A DNA stretch of 64,000 nucleotides from Steromphala cineraria. Taxonomy: Eukaryota > Mollusca > Gastropoda > Trochida > Trochidae. The stretch covers positions 27,984,710 to 28,048,709 of the forward strand of contig OU744723.1 in assembly GCA_916613615.1 (NCBI GenBank). Direction: 5' to 3'. The position numbers and the translations under genes were made by a program. This document shows, piece after piece, positions 57,501-64,000 of this stretch. The notes below the pieces were generated by a model that saw only the letters and a list, made by a program, of their open reading frames with translations, did not search any database and was not told the DNA's origin. Positions within the stretch are counted from its first letter, which is position 1. Each line of letters opens with the position of its first letter.

Positions 57501-60500
57501 GTTGTACTGTTTACAGACAACAATTACCATTCTCCAAACAAGACTAAGCAGACATGTCGTACTGTTAACAGGCAACAATTACCATTCTCCAAACAACACT
57601 AAACAGACATGTTGTACTGTTAACAAACAACAATTACCATTCTCCAAACAAGACTAAGCAGACATGTCGTACTGTTAACAAACAACAATTACCATTCTCC
57701 AAACAAGACTAGCAGACATGTCGTACTGTTAACAGGCAACAATTACCATTCTCCAAACAAGACTAGCAGACATGTCGTACTGTTAACAGACAACAATTAC
57801 CATTCTCCAAACAAGACTAGCAGACATGTCGTACTGTTAACAGACAACAATTACCATTCTCCAAACAAGACTAAGCAGACATGTACTGTTAACAGACAAC
57901 AATTACCATTCTCCAAACAAGACTAAGCAGACATGTCGTACTGTTAACAAACAACAATTACCATTCTCCAAACAACACTAAGCAGACATGTACTGTTAAC
58001 AGACAACAATTACCATTCTCCAAACAACACTAAGCAGACATGTAATGTTAACAGACAACAATTACCATTCACCAAACAACACTAAGCAGACATGTCGTAC
58101 TGTTAACAGACAATGAATACCATTCTCCAAACAAGACTAGCAGACATGTCGTACTGTTTACAGACAACAATTATCATTCTCCAAACAAGACTAAGCAGAC
58201 ATGTTGTACTGTTTACAGACAACAATTACCATTCTCCAAACAAGTCTAAGCAGACATGTTGTACTGTTTACAGACAACAATTACCATTCTCCAAACAAGA
58301 GTGGCAGACATGTCGTACTGTTTACAGACAACAATTATCATTCTCAGAACAAGACTAAGCAGACATGTTGCACTGTTTACAGACAACAATTATCATTCTC
58401 CAAACAAGTCTAAGCAGACATGTTGTACTGTTTACAGACAACAATTACCATTCTCAGAACAAGACTAAGCAGACATGTTGCACTGTTTACAGACAACAAT
58501 TATCATTCTCCAAACAAGACTAAGCAGACATGTTGTACTGTTTACAGACAACAATTACCATTCTCCAAACAAGACTAGCAGACATGTCGTACTGTTTACA
58601 GACAACAATTATCATTCTCCAAACAAGACTAAGCAGACATGTTGTACTGTTTACAGACAACAATTATCATTCTCCAAACAAGACTAAGCAGACATGTTGT
58701 ACTGTTTACAGACAACAATTACCATTCTCCAAACAAGACTAGCAGACATGTCGTACTGTTTACAGACAACAATTATCATTCTCCAAACAAGACTAAGCAG
58801 ACATGTTGTACTGTTTACAGACAACAATTATCATTCTCCAAATAAGACTAAGCAGACATGTACTGTTAACAGACAACAAATACCATTCTCCAAACAAGAC
58901 TAGCAGACATATCGTACTGTTAACAGACAACAATTACCATTCTCAAAACAAGACTAAGCAGACATGTTGTACTGTTTACAGACAACAATTACCATTCTCC
59001 AAACAAGACTAAGCAGACATGTCGTACTGTTAACAGACAAAAATTACCATTCTCCAAACAAGACTAAGCAGACATGTCGTACTGTTTACAGACAACAATT
59101 ACCATTCTCCAAACAAGACTAAGCAGACACGTCGTACTGTTAACAGACAACAAATACCATTCTCCAAACAAGACTAAGCAGACATGTTGTACTGTTTACA
59201 GGCAACAATTACCATTCTCCAAACAAGACTAAGCAGACATGTTGTACTGTTTACAGACAACAATTACCATTCTCCAAACAACACTAAGCAGACATGTACT
59301 GTTAACAGACAACAATTACCATTCTCCAAACAACACTAAGCAGACATGTAATGTTAACAGACAACAATTACCATTCACCAAACAACACTAAGCAGACATG
59401 TCGTACTGTTAACAGACAATGAATACCATTCTCCAAACAAGACTAGCAGACATGTCGTACTGTTTACAGACAACAATTATCATTCTCCAAACAAGACTAA
59501 GCAGACATGTTGTACTGTTTACAGACAACAATTACCATTCTCCAAACAAGACAAAGCAGACATGTACTGTTAACAAACAACAACTACCATTCTCCAAACA
59601 AGACTAAGCAGACATGTTGTACTGTTTACAGACAACAATTACCATTCTCCAAACAAGACTAAGCAGACATGTTGTACTGTTTACAGACAACAATTACCAT
59701 TCTCCAAACAAGGCTAAGCAGACATGTTGTACTGTTTACAGACAACAATTACCATTCTCCAAACAAGACTAAGCAGACATGTCGTACTGTTAACAGGCAA
59801 CAATTACCATTCTCCAAACAACACTAAACAGACATGTTGTACTGTTAACAAACAACAATTACCATTCTCCAAACAAGACTAAGCAGACATGTCGTACTGT
59901 TAACAAACAACAATTACCATTCTCCAAACAAGACTAGCAGACATGTCGTACTGTAAACAGGCAACAATTACCATTCTCCAAACAAGACTAGCAGACATGT
60001 CGTACTGTTAACAGACAACAATTACCATTCTCCAAACAAGACTAAGCAGACATGTACTGTTAACAGACAACAATTACCATTCTCCAAACAAGACTAAGCA
60101 GACATGTCGTACTGTTAACAAACAACAATTACCATTCTCCAAACAACACTAAGCAGACATGTACTGTTAACAGACAACAATTATCATTCTCCAAACAACA
60201 CTAAGCAGACATGTAATGTTAACAGACAACAATTACCATTCACCAAACAACACTAAGCAGACATGTCGTACTGTTAACAGACAATAAATACCATTCTCCA
60301 AACAAGACTAGCAGACATGTCGTACTGTTTACAGACAACAATTATCATTCTCCAAACAAGACTAAGCAGACATGTTGTACTGTTTACAGACAACAATTAC
60401 CATTCTCCAAACAAGAGTGGCAGACATGTCGTACTGTTTACAGACAACAATTATCATTCTCAGAACAAGACTAAGCAGACATGTTGCACTGTTTACAGAC

Positions 60501-63500
60501 AACAATTATCATTCTCCAAACAAGTCTAAGCAGACATGTTGTACTGTTTACAGACAACAATTACCATTCTCCAAACAAGAGTGGCAGACATGTCGTACTG
60601 TTTACAGACAACAATTATCATTCTCAGAACAAGACTAAGCAGACATGTTGCACTGTTTACAGACAACAATTATCATTCTCCAAACAAGACTAAGCAGACA
60701 TGTTGTACTGTTTACAGACAACAATTACCATTCTCCAAACAAGATTAGCAGACATGTCGTACTGTTTACAGACAACAATTATCATTCTCCAAACAAGACT
60801 AAGCAGACATGTTGTACTGTTTACAGACAACAATTATCATTCTCCAAACAAGACTAAGCAGACATGTTGTACTGTTTACAGACAACAATTATCATTCTCC
60901 AAACAAGACTAAGCAGACATATTGTACTGTTTACAGACAACAATTACCATTCTCCAAACAAGACTAGCAGACATGTCGTACTGTTTACAGACAACAATTA
61001 TCATTCTCCAAACAAGACTAAGCAGACATGTTGTACTGTTTACAGACAACAATTATCATTCTCCAAATAAGACTAAGCAGACATGTACTGTTAACAGACA
61101 ACAATTACCATTCTCCAAACAAGACTAGCAGACATGTCGTACTGTTTACAGACAACAATTACCATTCTCCAAACAACACTAAGCAGACATGTACTGTTAA
61201 CAGACAACAAATACCATTCTCCAAACAACACTAAGCAGACATGTCGTACTGTTAACAGGCAACAATTACCATTCTCCAAACAACACTAAGCAGACATGTA
61301 CTGTTAACAGACAACAAATACCATTCTCCAAACAAGACTAGCAGACATGTACTGTTAACAGACATCAATTACCATTCTCCAAACAAGACTAAGCAGACAT
61401 GTCGTACTGTTAACAAACATCAATTACCATTCTCCAAACAAGACTAAGCAGACATGTCGTACTGTTAACAAACATCAATTACCATTCTCCAAACAACACT
61501 AAGCAGACATGTCGTACTGTTAACAGACAACAAATACCATTCTCCAAACAAGACTAGCAGACATGTACTGTTAACAGACATCAATTACCATTCTCCAAAC
61601 AAGACTAAGCAGACATGTCGTACTGTTAACAAACATCAATTACCATTCTCCAAACAAGACTAAGCAGACATGTCGTACTGTTAACAAACATCAATTACCA
61701 TTCTCCAAACAACACTAAGCAGACATGTCGTACTGTTAACAGACAACAATTACCATTCTCCAAACAAGACTAGCAGACATGTCGTACTGTTAACAAACCA
61801 CAATTACCATTCTCCAAACAAGACTAGCAGACATGTTGTACTGTTTACAGACAACAATTACCATTCTCCAAACAAGACTAAGCAGACAGGTTGTACTGTT
61901 TACAGACAACAATTACCATTCTCCAAACAAGGCTAAGCAGACATGTTGTACTGTTTACAGACAACAATTACCATTCTCCAAACAAGACTAAGCAGACATG
62001 TCGTACTGTTAACAGGCAACAATTACCATTCTCCAAACAACACTAAACAGACATGTTGTACTGTTAACAAACAACAATTACCATTCTCCAAACAAGACTA
62101 AGCAGACATGTCGTACTGTTAACAAACAACAATTACCATTCTCCAAACAAGACTAGCAGACATGTCGTACTGTTAACAGACAACAATTACCATTCTCCAA
62201 ACAAGACTAGCAGACATGTCGTACTGTTAACAGACAACAATTACCATTCTCCAAACAAGACTAGCAGACATGTCGTACTGTTAACAGACAACAATTACCA
62301 TTCTCCAAACAAGACTAAGCAGACATGTACTGTTAACAGACAACAATTACCATTCTCCAAACAAGACTAAGCAGACATGTCGTACTGTTAACAAACAACA
62401 ATTACCATTCTCCAAACAACACTAAGCAGACATGTACTGTTAACAGACAACAATTACCATTCTCCAAACAACACTAAGCAGACATGTAATGTTAACAGAC
62501 AACAATTACCATTCACCAAACAACACTAAGCAGACATGTCGTACTGTTAACAGACAATGAATACCATTCTCCAAACAAGACTAGCAGACATGTCGTACTG
62601 TTTACAGACAACAATTATCATTCTCCAAACAAGACTAAGCAGACATGTTGTACTGTTTACAGACAACAATTACCATTCTCCAAACAAGTCTAAGCAGACA
62701 TGTTGTACTGTTTACAGACAACAATTACCATTCTCCAAACAAGAGTGGCAGACATGTCGTACTGTTTACAGACAACAATTATCATTCTCAGAACAAGACT
62801 AAGCAGACATGTTGCACTGTTTACAGACAACAATTATCATTCTCCAAACAAGTCTAAGCAGACATGTTGTACTGTTTACAGACAACAATTACCATTCTCA
62901 GAACAAGACTAAGCAGACATGTTGCACTGTTTACAGACAACAATTATCATTCTCCAAACAAGACTAAGCAGACATGTTGTACTGTTTACAGACAACAATT
63001 ACCATTCTCCAAACAAGACTAGCAGACATGTCGTACTGTTTACAGACAACAATTATCATTCTCCAAACAAGACTAAGCAGACATGTTGTACTGTTTACAG
63101 ACAACAATTATCATTCTCCAAACAAGACTAAGCAGACATGTTGTACTGTTTACAGACAACAATTACCATTCTCCAAACAAGACTAGCAGACATGTCGTAC
63201 TGTTTACAGACAACAATTATCATTCTCCAAACAAGACTAAGCAGACATGTTGTACTGTTTACAGACAACAATTATCATTCTCCAAATAAGACTAAGCAGA
63301 CATGTACTGTTAACAGACAACAAATACCATTCTCCAAACAAGACTAGCAGACATATCGTACTGTTAACAGACAACAATTACCATTCTCAAAACAAGACTA
63401 AGCAGACATGTTGTACTGTTTACAGACAACAATTACCATTCTCCAAACAAGACTAAGCAGACATGTCGTACTGTTAACAGACAAAAATTACCATTCTCCA

Positions 63501-64000
63501 AACAAGACTAAGCAGACATGTCGTACTGTTTACAGACAACAATTACCATTCTCCAAACAAGACTAAGCAGACACGTCGTACTGTTAACAGACAACAAATA
63601 CCATTCTCCAAACAAGACTAAGCAGACATGTTGTACTGTTTACAGGCAACAATTACCATTCTCCAAACAAGACTAAGCAGACATGTTGTACTGTTTACAG
63701 ACAACAATTACCATTCTCCAAACAACACTAAGCAGACATGTCGTACTGGTAACAAACAACAATTACCATTCTCCAAACAAGACTAGCAGACATGTTGTAC
63801 TGTTTACAGACAACAATTACCATTCTCCAAACAAGACTAAGCAGACATGTTGTACTGTTTACAGACAACAATTACCATTCTCCAAACAAGGCTAAGCAGA
63901 CATGTTGTACTGTTTACAGACAACAATTACCATTCTCCAAACAAGACTAAGCAGACATGTCGTACTGTTAACAGGCAACAATTACCATTCTCCAAACAAC
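48536..64000. repeat. Large 55-bp satellite array, continues beyond the window
   Basis: The unit consists of GCAGACATGTCGTACTGTTA, ACAGACAACAATTACCATTC and TCCAAACAAGACTAA (55 bp), repeated about 280 times. Common variants lack TCGT (51 bp) or one A (54 bp), or carry TTTACAG with TTATCATT in place of TTAACAG with TTACCATT. Units are of similar sequence throughout and no unique sequence interrupts them. The 60-88-codon frames on both strands arise because three units make 165 bp, and they are not genes. Confidence 0.97.
51915..63940. repeat. Higher-order repeats of 3138 bp and 1306 bp (4444 bp together)
   Basis: Variant-unit order repeats at fixed long distances. A 3138-bp block A occupies about 51915-55052, 55053-58190 and 59497-62634. 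A 1306-bp block B occupies about 58191-59496 and again from 62635. Shifting by 4444 bp matches from about 54840 to 63740 (for example CATGTAATGTTAAC at 54901 and 59345), after which the copies part. Matching stretches looked almost identical by eye. Confidence 0.88.

Noticed and set aside
48896..63895. 60-88-residue frames in the 55-bp array
   Set aside because: Three units give 165 bp, so all frames stay open by periodicity. Frames overlap on both strands.
48536..64000. CRISPR-like array
   Set aside because: Direct repeats are contiguous with no unique spacers between them, units vary slightly, no cas genes are present and the genome is eukaryotic. It is a satellite.

Overview
This is a eukaryotic, AT-rich, repeat-dense window. 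It reads as an animal genome and most likely a mollusc, probably a bivalve. The grounds are one spliced host-type gene with consensus GT-AG junctions, several decayed non-LTR retrotransposons of two lineages, a tRNA-derived SINE, a THAP/DDE transposon carrying a YqaJ-type nuclease, and non-autonomous elements that combine terminal hairpins, (GGAC)n runs and internal tandem repeats. The taxon is inferred from repeat style and was not tested by any search. No bacterial operon, rRNA gene or CRISPR array is present.

Layout. 1-4735: remains of a LINE family whose copies end in (TCTG)n. One copy on the + strand has a second, 5'-truncated copy of the same family inserted in the opposite orientation inside its reverse-transcriptase domain. 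An internally deleted third copy follows head to tail. 5640-9830: about 24 copies of a 170-bp satellite with a 680-bp higher-order repeat. 9838-11262: an inverted-repeat pair enclosing a deleted I-like LINE on the - strand, next to a hairpin-ended element. 13585-13720: another LINE scrap. 16974-17353: a MITE with long terminal inverted repeats (TIRs). 17742-20263: the one plausible host gene, a two-exon type II membrane protein with an SGNH/PC-esterase-like fold.

20390-25105: an I-like LINE ORF1 (gag) split by a hairpin-ended element full of TCAAGGTCA motifs, then the RNase H and C-terminal part of an I-like LINE. 25265-29870: a second I-like LINE on the - strand, broken into three blocks by two independent nested insertions, each of which carries a further insertion. 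29870-35380: mostly unassigned DNA with three fold-back palindromes and a RecQ-helicase-like exon scrap. 35383-40240: a decayed DNA transposon with a SWIM-YqaJ-PHD gene on + and a THAP-DDE transposase on -, between short inverted ends. 41211-43722: a 2.5-kb segment bounded by 205-bp inverted repeats and holding a tRNA-derived SINE. 46284-47370: a 56-bp minisatellite containing a second copy of a TTAA-flanked MITE. 48536-64000: at least 15.4 kb of a 55-bp satellite with very regular kilobase-scale higher-order repeats (3138 and 1306 bp, together 4444 bp) running off the window.

How it fits together. Apart from the esterase-like gene, nearly everything recognisable is mobile or tandem DNA. The nested insertions give relative ages, and the neighbouring tandem-repeat units provide empty sites that confirm insertion points. 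All transposon reading frames seen here are broken, so no element looks autonomous.
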